64,000 nt of DNA. Origin: Dentipellis sp. KUC8613 (Eukaryota; Basidiomycota; Agaricomycetes; Russulales; Hericiaceae). The stretch spans positions 172,827-236,826 of the forward strand of contig NSJX01000043.1 in the NCBI GenBank assembly GCA_002286715.1, given 5' to 3'. Position numbers and translations under genes: made by a program. Shown piece by piece: positions 1 through 12,712 of the stretch (positions are counted from its first letter, which is position 1; each line of letters opens with the position of its first letter). Under the pieces are notes generated by a model. That model did no database searches and had not been told where the DNA came from. It saw only the letters and a list, made by a program, of their open reading frames with translations.

Positions 1-3000
1 CGTGCGGCTGGGCATACGCGGCCTGCCGACGGCCATGTACGAATGGCCAGATCCTGCCGTACTGAAGTCGGGAAAAGGTGTAGACGCGCTGGCCGAGAGC
101 GCTGGCACTGACTCCCGTGCGCAAGGCAGGCTATCTGGAGAAAAGAAGACACTTTACAAAACAGCGCTGATGGCGGCGGGCCAGGAAGGCCAAGTTGCAC
201 GCACCGAGCGTGATATCTGGCGAGGCAGGCGCATTTTGCTCAGTTCCGATCTGGAGCTCTCCGATGGTAGGAAGGGCGTCGTGGAAGCAGGAATTATTCG
301 GACCGGCGGCTTCATGCTTCACACTGATCCTGAGAACGAGGAATCTCAGATGGATGAGGCCGATGTCTTGATCTCGAGATACAGGTGGGGTCCACTGTAC
401 ATCAAGGTGCGGATAATGCTCTGGGGTCTGTCGGTCTGCATTCACGCTGACACCCTGGGAAGGCAGTCAAGGGTCACAAGTTGGTGGGGACCCTGACCTG
501 GTTATTCCATGTGGAGACGATCGGGACGGTCTCTGCTCCCACTGCGCAACTGCTACACTACCCGATACCGAAGAAACCTATCGATGGGTTCGCTTCGCAT
601 GTGCGTGTCTCTCTGTTACGTCGCCGTGGTTCGTTTCTGATGCTGGGGGGCGAGTAACAGGAAATTACCGTGACAAATTACACGGGCGAGTCTCGCGAGT
701 ACCTCAAGAAGCTTATCACGCTTATGGGGGCCACCTTCACTCCAAGCATGTCAGGTCGGAATACCGTCCTCATTGCAGCGTAGTACGTCCGATCGCTGCG
801 TATCTATCTGATCGCTGTTCCTGATGCACAGCCCATACCAGTCTCTCGGGCGTCAAGACTGCAAAGGCACGGAACTGGTCGATCCCCGTCGTAAATCACA
901 CATGGCTCGAGGACTGCTTCGTGCAGTGGAAAAATTTGACCGTGGGCCAAGAGAAGTACGTATCCTTCCCGCCCGGCGTGGATTTCGCGGAGGTCCTGGG
1001 AGAGCGGGGCGTGGGCAGGGCTGCCGTCCAGGACACGCTCTGGGAGCTCGAAACGGAGTCGGACTCGGCAAAGAAAGTCCACCCTCAGCCAAGCCTGACT
1101 AAGGATCAGCAGACCGCCGTGGCGTCTACTGCCGCAGTTGAGGCTAGTGCAAGGGATGCCAGGGAAGTCGAGGACGAAGTCGCCATCATCGACGACGTCG
1201 CGCCTATGGATGTCGATGAAGACGCTGGACCAGGGGGAGATGAAATTCCCGGAGACGCACAGCCGCGGGTTTCCAGACCGACTGCTGCCTCAGATGCGGA
1301 CGACGAGGACGACGAGCCCTTGGATGCCGATGAAGTCTTGAATGCCAAGGCGCGGCAGCGAGCAGATCGCAAGGGGAAGGGCAAGGCTCTGCCCGTCCAA
1401 TATCGCTCGAAACGATCTGCGCGCATCAAGTCGCCCGAACGGTCAAGCGTCGAGGAAGCGAGACACGCCCTCGAGGTCATGGACGTCGACGAGTCCGAGG
1501 CTGGGCCGTCCAAGCGGCACGCGCGACCCAAAGCCCCCGTCAGCGCTGGCAAGCCTCGAAGAGTCGCCACGCCCGAGGACGGCGAGGACAATGACGACGA
1601 TGACGAGCAGCCCCCCGCTCACGCGACCACGCACGCACGCGCCGCAAATCAGCCAATTTCTCCATCCGTGGGGGGTACCGCCGCTAAATCGCCCACCAAG
1701 TCGCCGATCAAGCCGCCCGCGAAGGGGGCTGCATTGACGCCCCGCCGCACGGTCTCCGTCCTCATGCCGCCTGTAGGCACCGGGCGCGCCATCATTGCGA
1801 CCCCGCGCTCCGCGAAGGCTGGCGAGCCCGGCACGAGGGCCGCTGTGGGCAGTCTGCCGGATGTGTCGGCGGGTGATGAGGAGCCGAACACGACGCGCAG
1901 GCGGCCCCCCAAGGCACATGCGCCGGACACGAGCATCGACGGCGCGGCTGAAACTCCGTCGACCACCGGCCGGCTGCAGAGGTCCGCTGCGACCCGGGCA
2001 ACGCAGAAACTGCGAGACGAAATCATGCCGGATGTTATGAATTTCCAGAAGGAGATGCGGCGGGGGTCAGTCAAGATAGCCGGTGAGACCGACGTGAGGA
2101 GTGCGAAGGGAAAGGAGAAGGCGGGTACGACTGCAAAGTCTGCGGGCAAGAAGCGAGTTTCGCCCGAGACGGACGTTGAAGAGGAGGAGGAGTCGCCGGA
2201 CGAGCGGAGTCGCAAGAAGCAGAAGTTGGCTAGCTCCAAGGGTAAGGCAGTAGCTGTTGACTCCGCCGACGACAGCGAAGACGAACATGTGGCCAAGGTT
2301 GTCAAGAAAAAACCAAGTCATGGCACTCATCTTGGACACAAGCGACGCGACAGCGCTACCGCAGACCATCGTAGTAAGAAGGCTCAGGAGGAAGTGGAGA
2401 GCGGCGGAGCGAGTGCTGGGTAAGTTGTTTGACTGAATCCGTCATCAGATTTCTGACCCAATTTTGCTGTCGCAGTGCTTCAGCGACGCATCCGATCAGA
2501 ATCCTGACAACCGGTGTCAAGCTGTCCGACGATGTGGTGAAGGTCTGTTAATTTTGTTCCCCAGCACGGGTGAGCCCCCACTGATGATGGCTCAATGTCC
2601 CATGTCCATTCCAGGGCTTGACCAAACTCGGAGCCAAGATGGTGTCCAAACCGAGCGAGTGCACGTATCTCGTCCTCAAGAGCCTCGGCCGCACGGAGAA
2701 GCTGCTCTGCGCCATGGCGGTGGCTCCGTGCATCGTGACGGAAAAGTGGGCGACTGCATCGGTCGCCGCGAAGCAGTTTCTGCGTACGTCACGCGGGAAT
2801 GGAAGTTCATATTCTCCACTGATCGCGTTTACAGCGGTGGACCGATATCAGCCTGCTGATGTCGAGAGCGAAAAGCGGTATCGCTTCAAGCTGAAGGAAG
2901 CACTGGAACGTGCGAAGGAGAACGGGGGTCAGCTGTACTCGGACATGGTCTTCTACGTTACACCCAAGGTGCCGGTGGACAAGAAGTTGCTGAAGAATGT

Positions 3001-3268
3001 CGTAAATGCACACGGTGGTCAAGTGAGTCTCTTATTGCAGCCCACGGTTCATTGGCTGATGTGACTGCAGTTCCGCTCGCAAACGCCGACAACTCGTGGA
3101 CTGGGAGGCAAAGATAACCACTACGTGATATCCTGTCAAGAGGACGCTTCGATATGGCGCCCAATCGCTCAAGCCGGCCACACGATCTATAACCACGAGC
3201 TCCTTCTAACCAGTGCTCTCACCCAACAAATCGACTGGGAGAACCCACTGCATCGTCTCAGTGGTTGA
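1..3268 (+). CDS. Multi-BRCT DNA-damage protein, Rtt107/Brc1-like (5' end outside window)
   Basis: This looks like a scaffold protein that binds damaged or stalled replication forks through BRCT repeats in the nucleus. A BRCT repeat is split by introns at 601-660 and about 779-840 and reads through ITVTNYTG, LITLMGATFTP and then WSIPVVNHTWLEDCFVQW. That tryptophan-containing motif is typical of BRCT helix 3. About 450 residues of acidic, Lys/Ser-rich disordered linker follow (roughly 1100-2420), with KKR and KRSAR basic clusters. After short introns near 2422-2475 and 2560-2615 come two further BRCT-type units (LGAKMVSKPSECTYLVL, then the DMVFYVTP and NNVVNAHGG-like region). Translation ends at TGA 3266-3268. 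Tandem C-terminal BRCTs after a long linker match the Rtt107/Brc1 layout, but other multi-BRCT proteins (Mdc1- or PTIP-like) cannot be excluded without the N-terminus. Confidence 0.72.
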
Positions 3269-3826
3269 TAAACCCTACCACTGGAGTAATCAGTCGTCCA
3301 CTGACCACGCCCAGAGTACATTATTACCTCACGGCCTGATTTGAATTTAACCTCGTTCGCATTGTGCTGATGGAAGACACACTTGTTCGGGAGCGCGGGG
3401 GATCATGGGTGTTTGGAAGAAGGTTCAGCGTCAGTCAATATCTGGGTCCCCGGGCCCCAGGCTTCAATCACGATCTGTCAGTTAGGCTGACTGATATCGG
3501 TATCAGAAGACCTCAGTCAGACGTGGGCATAACGAGTAACTGTCCCAGTCAATGGCATTTCTGTAAGTGGAAGACACTGCAGACATAGGTATATATCAGT
3601 ATTATAAGGTATGGTGGGCTTGGGGGTGGGACAAGCATCCTTCCGGTAGGTACGTCAGGAGAAGACGGAGCTGCACATGTGTATGAATACATAATATGAA
3701 ATGGTGGTGCACCGACCAAAGGGAGCGTCGAGAGTCGAGAGTCGAAAGCAAAGCGGGATACACAGCGAAACTGGAAAGAGCCTCTATGTAATATAAAACA
3801 GGTGCGGAGTTGCAGAGCGGAAGCGA
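3269..3826. other. Intergenic, convergent 3' ends
   Basis: These 558 bases lie between the stop of the BRCT gene and the stop of the TBC gene on the other strand. I see no conserved coding segment. The stretch presumably holds both 3' UTRs. An AT-rich patch with ATATATC and TATAAGG lies near 3590-3610. Confidence 0.5.
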
Positions 3827-6800
3827 TCAACTTCGGGGAAGGGATATCGACGGACCGCGACTGGACGTCTTGCCACCAGACGGTGTAAGCGCGCGGCCTT
3901 GTGTCTGGCGCTTTTTGACCTGCGCCTCCAGCTTTGTTCTTTGCTTACGAACATCATCGTCTTTGAGCTTGGCAGAGCCCGCCAATTCAATCAAAGTGTC
4001 TGGGTTCGAGGAAAGGAGGAGACCTGGCGGTCGTAAGAGCAGTTCCAGAGCACGGTCTGTGGTCGTGCATTCAAGTAACGCCCGTCTACAACATGTGACC
4101 AAAGCAAGGCCGACACGGAAGAGGAAAACAACACCTAGACCATCGCATCGTTAGAACCGGATTCAGAGTTGCGAAGAAAGCTAAGTACCTTCGCTCAAGA
4201 AGATGTCCCATACTCGGAGGAAATACTCAGTTGGTAACGCCTCGACAAACATACCAGCGAACCTGGTATAGCATAATTAAGAGAGCGACTCCAAACATGA
4301 GCCATAAATGACACATACCATGGTCTGCAGACGCGAGTCGGAGTAATGGCAAGCTCAACAAACAACTTGCGCGCAACGGAGGGATCGTTCGCCTCCAACG
4401 CCTTGCCCCACAATTGCGCATCGACCTCCATCTGGATCGTGCTGACCGCAAAATATGGCCGCAGGTACGTATCCATCAAGGAGATGAATATCCAGAACGC
4501 ATCCTCTTCTGGCGATTGCAGCAAAAGACGTCCCGCGATCAGCACGAGCTCTAGCGGATGAACGAATAGGCGTCAGTCAGCCAAGGAGCACAGGCCAGAG
4601 GACGAAAACGACATTACCTCTATGATACTGGATATCCGGCACCATGGTCAAGTACGCCTGCAGCAAGGACACGATGGGGCCATCCGCCTCGACGAGCTGC
4701 GGCTGATCGGGGAAGCACTCCCGCGCATCCCGCGCAATCTCGTCCGACGCAGGCACCTTGCCACGCTTGCCGAGCTGGCCATACAGCCCGTCTATCCGTT
4801 TTCCCTTGCTATCCGTGAGATGCGCCCACACCTGGTAGCGCACGGACGCGGGCACGCCCTCCTGGAGCAGTTTCTTGACACGTTTGCTCTTGCGCGCCTG
4901 TGCCGCGGGGATAGTCGCCATCGTGTTGATCCACTTGAGCTCGCGGTGGCGGTGCGCTTCGACGTCACCTGGCTTCGCGAGGGACGGCGGGGGCATCGAC
5001 TCCGACAGGCTTGTGGGCGAGCGCGGCATGGATGCAGTCATCGACATAGACATGGACGCCGCGCCGGACATCGTCGACACCGCGGGGCTCTCAGCACGGA
5101 GGAACGAGCTGAGCTCCGGTTTGCCGTTGCCGATGTCGTGGCCTGCAGCAGACCCATGGAACGACGAGTCTTCGCTCGCACGGGACGCAGGGAAGCTCGG
5201 CTTGACAAGTTCAAAGTCCATGTCCTCGACCTGCACCGTCTCGTGTTCCCGCGCCTCGTTGACGACGCTCCCCGCATCATCCCGCGAGTTCTGGTGGCTG
5301 GCGCGCGCGCGGAGCGCCGAGAGCGAGATCTTGGACCGCAGCGAGGTGTTGCGTGCGAGGGGCGACATGATGCCCGACGCGGGCGAGCCAGACCTGGGAG
5401 GCGGGGGCGACGCCATGGCGGAACGCGCGTCGCTCTGGTTCGAGACGTCCGTGTCGACGGATGTTTGCCGCCGTAGCGACTCCCGTGCGTGCGGTGGCGC
5501 ATCAGCGGGCTGTCCTGTTCCATGCCTGCGATTCGCAGATAACGCCGGCAGCTCGCTGTGCGCGGACTGGGGCGACATGGGAGAGTGCGGGGACGCAACG
5601 CTGGGGGAATCAGTGACAGGATCACTTGATGCCGAACGCGGTTCGTGCTGCTGCTGGGCTGCATTGGGTGATGGCGGGGGTTGGGGATGGGATTGGGATT
5701 GGGCAGGCGGTGTGCTCATCGTTGGGGTGATGGGTGTGTTCGCTGCGAGCGGTGACCGGGGAGCCTCCCTGACAGAATGAGGGCTCGTCGGTATCGGCGT
5801 CACGGGTGATGGCGATGGAAGCGGCGCTGTGAGAGATATCGCGAGGGGCGACGGTGCATACTGCTTTTGCATATTGCCGAGGCGTGGGTTCTTCGATGCG
5901 GACAGCGGGCGTGCGCCGCCCGATGGGTCTACCTTCTTTGCTGTTTCAGATGGCTCTTCCTGACTGCACGACATCAATTGCGCATTGAGTATTGAACACT
6001 CAACAACATTCGGTGAGACGGAAGACGTGCTTACCTACGCTCCTTTGACAGGCTCGGGTCAATCAGTTGACTATCAAACCCCGAGAATGACCTGGACCTG
6101 GGCCGTTCCTTTGGAGCCTTAGGAAAAAAATTCGGCCTCGGGATCGCCTTAACAGGAGTCTCCTGCTGTTGTTGCTGCTGCTGTGGCGGCGGGAGGTGCT
6201 GTTGATGAGGCGGGTGTTGCTGTTGTTGCGCGCCCTCAGGCAGCGGAACAGGCACCTGTTCCTCCATACCATTCACCAGACGCGTCGTCGCCACCGTCGC
6301 CATCCTCTTCGGCATCCTCGCCGGTACATTGTTGGGTGGCTCCAGTGAGAACGAGATGGGTACCGGGCCCAGCGACATGAGGAGGTCCTGGTCCATCACA
6401 CCGAATATCGTCGTCAGCCGCGGGCGCCCGTTGGGCCCAAAACGAGCAGCGGATGCCATTTGGAGCGTGCGGATGAGCCCGCTGGGCGCCATGCCTGCTG
6501 TCTTGCGACCGTACAGGGGCCCGGCGGATGACGAAGTGGGCTTTGGCGCGTTCGGATGCGGCATAAACAGACTTGTGCGCGACTCGGGGCCAGGGCCAGG
6601 TCCCGCGCGCTCTGGGCGGCGGGTCACCAACGGCGGGATGTGCGGCTCGGGCATGGCGTTGAAGGGCGCCGAGGAGGAAGACGCCTGTGGCTGCGGCGGG
6701 AAGGCGGGCGGCGACATCGGGGTGTAGGGCGGTGGTGGTGCGGGATTGGCGACGTGCAGCTGCGGCGGCATCCCGCGCTTCTTCTCCGGCGGATACGACG

Positions 6801-9430
6801 AAGAGCTCGTCAGTGTCGGCCCTTCGCGCTGGTGCTCGCGCTCGAGCTCTGCCGAACGTGACTGCGAAAGATGCTGGTTCTCGTCAACCACGATGCCCGA
6901 CTGTGTCGTCCCAGGATCACGCTCGAGCTCCAGACGCTGCCTCAGTGCCGACGCCGCGCCGTTCATCCCAGAGTCGCCTGAGGCTGCAGAGATATACGAC
7001 GTCGTCGAGCCCGTGTTTAGCGCCGGTGACGTCTGCGGCGACCCGAACGTCGTGTGCAGCAATGGCGAGCCCACGAGCTCAAGTGGCTCTGGCCGCATCT
7101 TCTCCGCTACCACTGGCGGCTGCAGCTGTGGTTGTGCCTGCACCTGCGCCTGAACCTGAGCCGCGACGACCGCTGCAGGCGGCTCCTCCGCGGGCAGCAC
7201 GGGCGACGCGACCTGCGCCGAGTAGTGCGACTCGAGCGAGCGGCGGCTGTGCGCGTCGGACGAGTACGCGCGGTCGATCGACGGGCGGAAGTCGCCCGGG
7301 ATCGGCGGGGGCACGTGTGCGCTCGTGTAGGTCGACGACTTGGACATGCGCGACATCTTCGACGCGAGCGACATGCGCGAGTAGCGGTAGTTGTCGTAGA
7401 TGTCCGACGCGCCCTCCCACTCCGAGCCGAACTCGGACTCGGACTGTCGTTGTGAGGACGGGGAGGCGCTGCCGATGAGCGAGGCTTCGGTTGCACGCTC
7501 GGCGGGGGTCTGTTCGTGTTCATGGTCGTGCTCTTGCTCAAGTTCATGTGGATGCTCGTGCTCAGCTGCGGAGGGCACGGGGATGCCCTCTATTGTGTCG
7601 TCGAGCGAGTCCCGGGTGTGAAGGTCGCTGCGAGAGCCAGTCGACGAAGCGTCGTCGCCGTCCCCGCCAGAAATGAAGTCCTGCAGCAACGACAGCCCAA
7701 TGCCCACCACACCGTCCGACATGGCCACCGATATCCTGCCGCTCGCCGAGTCATCGAGCGTCTTGTCGACCGACATGACCGGCGAATCCGTGATCTCCGG
7801 CGGGTAGTACGGCGCGACGGACGTGCGCACGCCGAGCCCCTCCCAGTGCCCGCTCAGCACGGGCGGGCGCAGCATCGACGTCTCCCCGCGCGGTGTGATT
7901 TCCGACGGGAAGTCGCCCGGCGTGCGGGGCGACATCGAGTCCTGCACGGACGAGGCGGACGAGTAGCTGATCGACGCCGTCATGTGGTGCTCGTGGACCA
8001 TCGGGGGCGTCGCCTCGATCGGCTCGTCCACGTACTCTGGCTCCGGCGGGGCGACCGGGGCCGCTTCTGGTGCTGGAGGGGGCTCATTCGCGGCCGGCGG
8101 CGCGTCAGGCGCTGGGGAGGCGTCCGGCGGCTGGGAGGGGCCTGCTGCGACAGGCGGTTCGTTGGGGACTACGACAAGGTCGTCAGGGGCGATGAACGAC
8201 TGCCGCTTCGGAACAGAAGGAGTGGGAGAATTGACGAGTGCGCGCAGGGACGCGCTGTCGTCGGGCAACGGGGTGGGAGCGGGGGGCGGCGCGGGGCTTT
8301 GTATTGGTGGAACGGGGCTCTGGGATGAGATGTGACGCTGTGACGCGATGGAGGAGCGGGGGGATTTGGACGAGGACGAGGCGCGTTTGGTCATCACGGG
8401 TGTCTTCAGCTTGGAGTGGAAATGCACGTAGGCGCCCTCGAATCGGCCGACCACGCCCTCGCAGTAGCCCTGCAAATGACGGAGCAGATTAGTACATCAG
8501 AACCCCAGCGTACGGAAGGAAGAAGGAACAAATGAAAATGTGAAACAGTTGCTGTAGGGACGGTGCTGGTGCAGAAGGTTCAATTCGCATTTCTATCAAT
8601 CGAACCGTCCAGCAAGGGACAATTGAATGAAAGAGAAGCGTAGTGAAGCCAGCAGAAGCGACTTGTGAGCCCGCTAAGGGTCAACAAACTGGATGTGCAC
8701 TAGGTGATAAGTTACCAGGTCAAGTGTTTCAGGAGCGCTGCAATGAACGCGATCGACACGTAATACCGCTGACTGTAGAAGCGCTTCCAGCAGGTAAGAC
8801 TGAGAGCGCTTTGCCACAGCAAGCGCAAGCGCAGGTCCGCAAACGACATAGGTAACGGTGCACTGCGAGCCTGCAGGGGACCGCAGCACGCGCATCTTCT
8901 TCTGCGATCCATAGAGCTCGGGCCTGGTATTTGGCCATGTATCCAGGGCCGCGTCGGAAGAGCTCGCCTTTTGATCCCGCCCGACCCAGACTGCACCAGT
9001 CCCCGCCCTCTCCCGAGGCGCGAGAATCCAAGAGAGCAACGACGAACGCGTGGTCGCGGAGGCCGACATAAGCGGCCACGACTCATGGTCGAGTGGAAGG
9101 GCAAAGCCGCCATGGGTTTGCCAAGCGTTGGAGTCCGCACCACCGTGCCTGTTCCCCGATGCATAATTAAAAGATAAACTTACGAGATACGTGTCCTTTT
9201 GGTCCGTGAACTGCATGAGGACCGTAATTTCATCGTCCTGTGCACCCCACACGGTCAGTCACGAAGTGCCCCGTCATAGCACCTCCGTCCCGACGCACCT
9301 TCAGAAACATCAAGTCCTCTGGGTGCTTTGCGACGCAGTCCTGCGTCGCCGTGCACTTCCCGATTCCTCCTTTCGCCGCGAACCGCGTCCAGCGGGAGAG
9401 TTGTGCGCCATCCATGGCCATGGTGTGCAC
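3827..9430 (-). CDS. SH3-TBC domain protein, Rab-GAP-like
   Basis: This is a predicted regulator of a Rab GTPase, about 1,500 residues, in at least seven exons. Exon 1 starts at ATG 9430. Exon 2 (about 9249-9184) encodes DDEITVLMQFTDQKDTYL. After a GTAAGT donor and a TACTAAT-type branch point, the next exon begins at 8472 with GYCEGVVGRFEGAYVHF. Together these form an SH3-like fold (GRFxxxYV). About 1,100 residues of Pro/Ser/Gln-rich disordered sequence follow (8400-5000). The C-terminal TBC domain (about 4950-4200) has the arginine-finger motif IARDAR followed by ECFPDQP. At the usual glutamine-finger position (YxQ) it reads QYHRE. Later helices are recognisable (EDAFWIFISLMDTYLRPYF, LPTEYFLRVWDIFL). 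The tail is basic and ends at TGA 3827. The intron 9183-8473 is unusually long (about 710 nt). The family call is firm; the Rab target is unknown. Confidence 0.82.
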
Positions 9431-10229
9431 TCGCGAATCGGAGTCGCGACTGGTTGCTGGCCGTGCTACGGGCGTTCAACTTGGGGCTGCTTGCGCGTGT
9501 TGCGCGCTCGACGTCGTCGCGAGAAAAGAAAGGATAGTGGGGCGAAAGGAGCGTGAGGAGCGGAATGCGAGCGGGAAGGAGAACGTGGCGAGGAGGCTAC
9601 AGTAGAAAATGAAAGCAGACTCGACCGGACCAGGCGAGCGCTTCCCGCCTTCATCTCCGTGCCTCGTAAACGGGTTAGGGTTCCCTCTAGCCGCCGGTAG
9701 TTCCTTCCCCACAAAATTCAATACCATGGTCTATCTACTCTGTGTGGATTTGTAGCGTCCATTGGGATTCATGAGCGTAGGTACAGGATTTTCGTACAAA
9801 ATTTCCCTGGGGAATCGCATTGAATCGGCTGCCCTGCGAGCATGGCGTTCCATACACTGTGCTGTCTCCTTGGAGCAATGTTGCAGATCCCTGATGATGG
9901 AGCACGGAGAGAATGAGCTTACCATGTTATGATATATAGAAAACATCGGAGAATGAAGGGGGATGCCCTGAGGTGGTTGAGTCAAAACACGAACGCGCGC
10001 TACAGCTTCCTAATTGACAACTAGTGGTAGCAATTGCTCACGGCATCTGAAGCTATGAATGGTCTGAAGACTCCCAGAAGCACGGTACGCGCTCTAATTC
10101 CATGCGGGAACATGATCTGCGAAGGAACACGACGACGGCGGGCGAGTCGGTCGGAGCATTCCATCGGCATGTTTGACGAGAGGGTTTACTCTAGTCAAAA
10201 TCCTGGCAGCGACGATCGTGACCGTCAAT
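9431..10229. other. Intergenic, upstream of the TBC gene
   Basis: These 799 bases hold the promoter of the TBC gene (transcribed leftward) and the 3' side of the prefoldin gene. A single telobox-like AACCCTAA (reverse strand, about 9672-9680) lies about 240 bp upstream of the TBC start. I see no supported coding sequence. Confidence 0.4.
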
Positions 10230-10797
10230 TTATGCCGCAATGGGAGCTCCAGAAGCAGCATGCTGCTGCTGTTGCTGCATCTGAGTCTGTATCTCCACGA
10301 TCTGGGCATAGAGCATGAGATGTGCAAACTTGACAAAGGCGCTGCAAAAGACGCCTACCTCCATCTTCTTCTTTTCTGCCTTCTCACCGATCTCCTTGAG
10401 CTGCCCCTCGATCCTTTTGCTAGATGCATCATTAAATAAACAGCACTTCGCACCTGCGAGAAAGACGCGACGCGACGCACATTTCGCTACGGATGAAGTC
10501 CAGTCGCTTATCGACGTTGCTTTTCGCCTCGTTCTGGTCCTGCTTCACCAAAACCGGACCTATCATCTTATACACCGTGTTATTCGGCGTAAGCTGGCCA
10601 AACTCCTGCAGAAATGCATGCCCAAATCAGTTATGCCCAACCAACGCATTCGAACTCGCCAAACGCACCTTCTTCACCATCTCATTCTCCGACAGTTGCG
10701 CGTCCAGCCGCTGACGCGCCTCCACAGCACCCGATAGCTCCGTCTGTATCTTCTGGTACTCCGTCGACGCCGCCTGCAAACGCGCCTCGAGGGACAT
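10230..10797 (-). CDS. YKE2: Prefoldin subunit 6 (beta-type)
   Basis: This is a subunit of the hexameric prefoldin chaperone, which delivers unfolded actin and tubulin to the cytosolic chaperonin CCT. The protein starts MSLEARLQAASTEYQ and shows the beta-prefoldin layout: N-terminal coiled coil (LSGAVEARQRLDAQLSENEMV), beta-hairpin core with the family signature YKMIGPVLVKQD, then KRLDFIRSEIKRIEGQLKEI and a second coiled coil. Introns lie near 10671-10608 and 10493-10430. A further in-frame 57-nt intron is likely close to the 3' end (GTAGGC to GCCCAG). Removing it fuses KKKME to IVEIQTQ and gives about 127 residues, the normal family length. The gene ends in a Gln run and GAPIAA. It is divergent from VTI1, with 182 bp between start codons. 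Confidence 0.88.
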
Positions 10798-10979
10798 ATT
10801 GGAAGTATAAGAGTGACTTCAGCTTGCAGCGCGCGGCGGCCGATCTGCAGTAATTATGCCGCTGACGTAATCGAGACCACTTCCGTGCTGCTGCGTAACC
10901 GTGGTGGCCGAGCAAGTACTGGCTACCACTGACCCTCACCTCCACCTGACTATACTCGCAGCCCACGGCTTTGCAAGCT
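10798..10979. promoter_or_regulatory. Shared divergent promoter, prefoldin 6 / VTI1
   Basis: Only 182 bases separate the two start codons, which face away from each other, so both genes must draw on this interval. No clear TATA box is visible, which fits constitutive housekeeping genes. Confidence 0.55.
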
Positions 10980-11910
10980 ATGGACAACTCCCCGACGGCG
11001 CTCTTTGACTCGTATGAGCAGGACTTCCAGCAGATTGTGCAGAGCATCCGCGAGAAGCTCGAGGGTGAGGCGAAGGATGGGCAGGGAGGTGCGTTTCATT
11101 TTGGTTCTACGTTGTATGGTCTTTGGGGCACTCAGACTCAAGAAATTGCGCAAATACAGAGAAGAAGAAGGCTGCGCTGAGGAGGGTTGAGATGGAGCTG
11201 GACGAGGCGGACGAGATGGTGTGTGCTTCCCAACTCACATAGCGCTCATGTTGAGCGTGTCCCCAGGTCTCGCAAATGGAGATCGAAATCCAGGGCATCC
11301 CGCAGTCCCTGAAAGCGCAATACCAGGCGCGCATCAAGTCGGCCAAGGCGGACCTCACGCGGTACAAGAAGCTCTCAAAGGACATGCACGCGTCGCTCAC
11401 CCGCGCGGACCTGCTCGCCTCGACGCGCGGGGGCGCGGGCACGCCGACGTCCGACGAGCCGTACGGCACGACGGACCGCTCGCGGCTGCTCGCGGGCACG
11501 AACATCCTCGAGGACGGCACGCGCCGCCTGCAGGAGAGCCAGCGGATCGCGCTCGAGACGGAGGAGCAGGGCGCGGACATCTTGCGCAGTCTGCGCGGCC
11601 AGCGCGAGCAGATCGAGAATGCGCGCGATACCGTGAGTCTCCCCTCTTTGACCATCTAAGTCTTCCACGCCTAATACGACCCTGCACCACAGCTTCGGAC
11701 GGCGGATACCTCGATCGACCGTGCTGCGGGGACGCTGAAGAAGATGATACGACGGTGCGCCCTCCCTCTTCTCGCTTTGTGCCCAGCCAACGTGTCTGAT
11801 AGCTGGGTCTAATTGTGTGTAGGATGTACCAGCAGCGCTTTGTCACCGCCGGCATCATCATCGTCCTCGTCCTCCTCATCGCCATCATTCTCTGGGAGAA
11901 GCTTCACTGA
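10980..11910 (+). CDS. VTI1: Vti1-type Qb-SNARE
   Basis: This is a membrane-anchored SNARE for fusion at the Golgi, endosome and vacuole. There are five exons: 10980-about 11089, about 11160-11218, about 11267-11632, about 11692-11752 and 11822-11910, with GT-AG introns of 46-71 nt. The N-terminal Habc part reads FDSYEQDF, then KAALRRVEMELDEADEM and SQMEIEIQGIP, closely following the Vti1 family. The SNARE motif (LLAGTNILEDGTRRLQESQ onward) has the Qb glutamine-zone layout. A 17-residue hydrophobic tail (AGIIIVLVLLIAIILW) is the C-terminal anchor and is followed only by EKLH. The length of about 220 residues is normal. It shares a promoter with prefoldin 6. Confidence 0.93.
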
Positions 11911-12712
11911 CGACCTGTTTATACCTCGGTGCCGCCGGCGCCGCCACCCCATTGACAGTACCGTATACAGGGCATGCACGCCCCTCCTCTTTGGCTGTCG
12001 GCTTCGGCGGCGCTGCGATATGTTGATTGTTGACTTATTTGCTCGTGGTTGGATTCTTCTTATTGTGTAGTAGCTAGTTGCAACTTTTGCTTGACAAGAA
12101 GCACGGCCTTTCGCTGGCAGTTCGGGAAGCTTCGTGACAGAATGACGGATGCTTCGATGTCTATGTCTATGTCAAGTGCTTCTGTTCTTACGCTGTTCGG
12201 TTCCTAGTAAGTAAGTCCTCTATCCTTCATCGGCAGTATACTTTCCGTACAAGGCAGCTGGTAAGCTCTAACACTACTCCCACCATTGTTATCCACTGAC
12301 CGGTAGTACTGTTGTTCTTTGGCTATTGTAGGCAATCATACTACAAGGCACGCAAGCCACCAACGGCGGCACCAAACAACAGTGCTAGTTGCGCTTTGTG
12401 GCTTCCCTTGAAGTTGTGGCTACTCAAAGCATGCGCCGCGATGAATGCTGTCCGCACACGAGGCCTCATCCCCTTGACTACGACTGTACTCACGGCTGCG
12501 TTGTTATTCAAAGAAAAACGTAGACCGTGAACGCCTTAGTCAATGCGGCAGGGGTATTTCGCATATAAACCCCCACTGGTTTGGTAGAGCTTGCAACCCA
12601 AGCTTCCTCCCGTCGAGGGTCAGTCCACAGAACCAGCACCCTTGCTCTCCCCAGTTCATCACCCTAATCTTATCCTACAATCCACACCCCCCCTCTCCGA
12701 ATCCAACCAACC
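11911..12712. other. Intergenic with TATA box for the next gene
   Basis: These 802 bases contain no supported gene. A TATAAA at 12564-12569 lies 149 bp upstream of the next start codon, and a C-rich leader follows it (CACACCCCCCCTC near 12680), typical of strongly transcribed basidiomycete genes. Confidence 0.45.

Noticed and set aside
4622..5780. Two long plus-strand frames
   Set aside because: They are antisense shadows of the Ser/Pro-rich part of the TBC protein; the minus frame carries the conserved domain.
6687..8335. Several long plus-strand frames rich in Arg and Ala
   Set aside because: Shadows of the GC-rich disordered region of the TBC gene.
8674..9252. Minus-strand open frame that could be a separate gene
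   Set aside because: Both flanks splice into one SH3-like domain with good donor, branch and acceptor sites. The frame itself has no family resemblance, so it is treated as intron.
9668..9682. TTAGGGTT telomere-like sequence (also near 24973, 48230, 57243)
   Set aside because: Single units only; no tandem array, so no evidence of an interstitial telomere. At most a telobox-type promoter motif.
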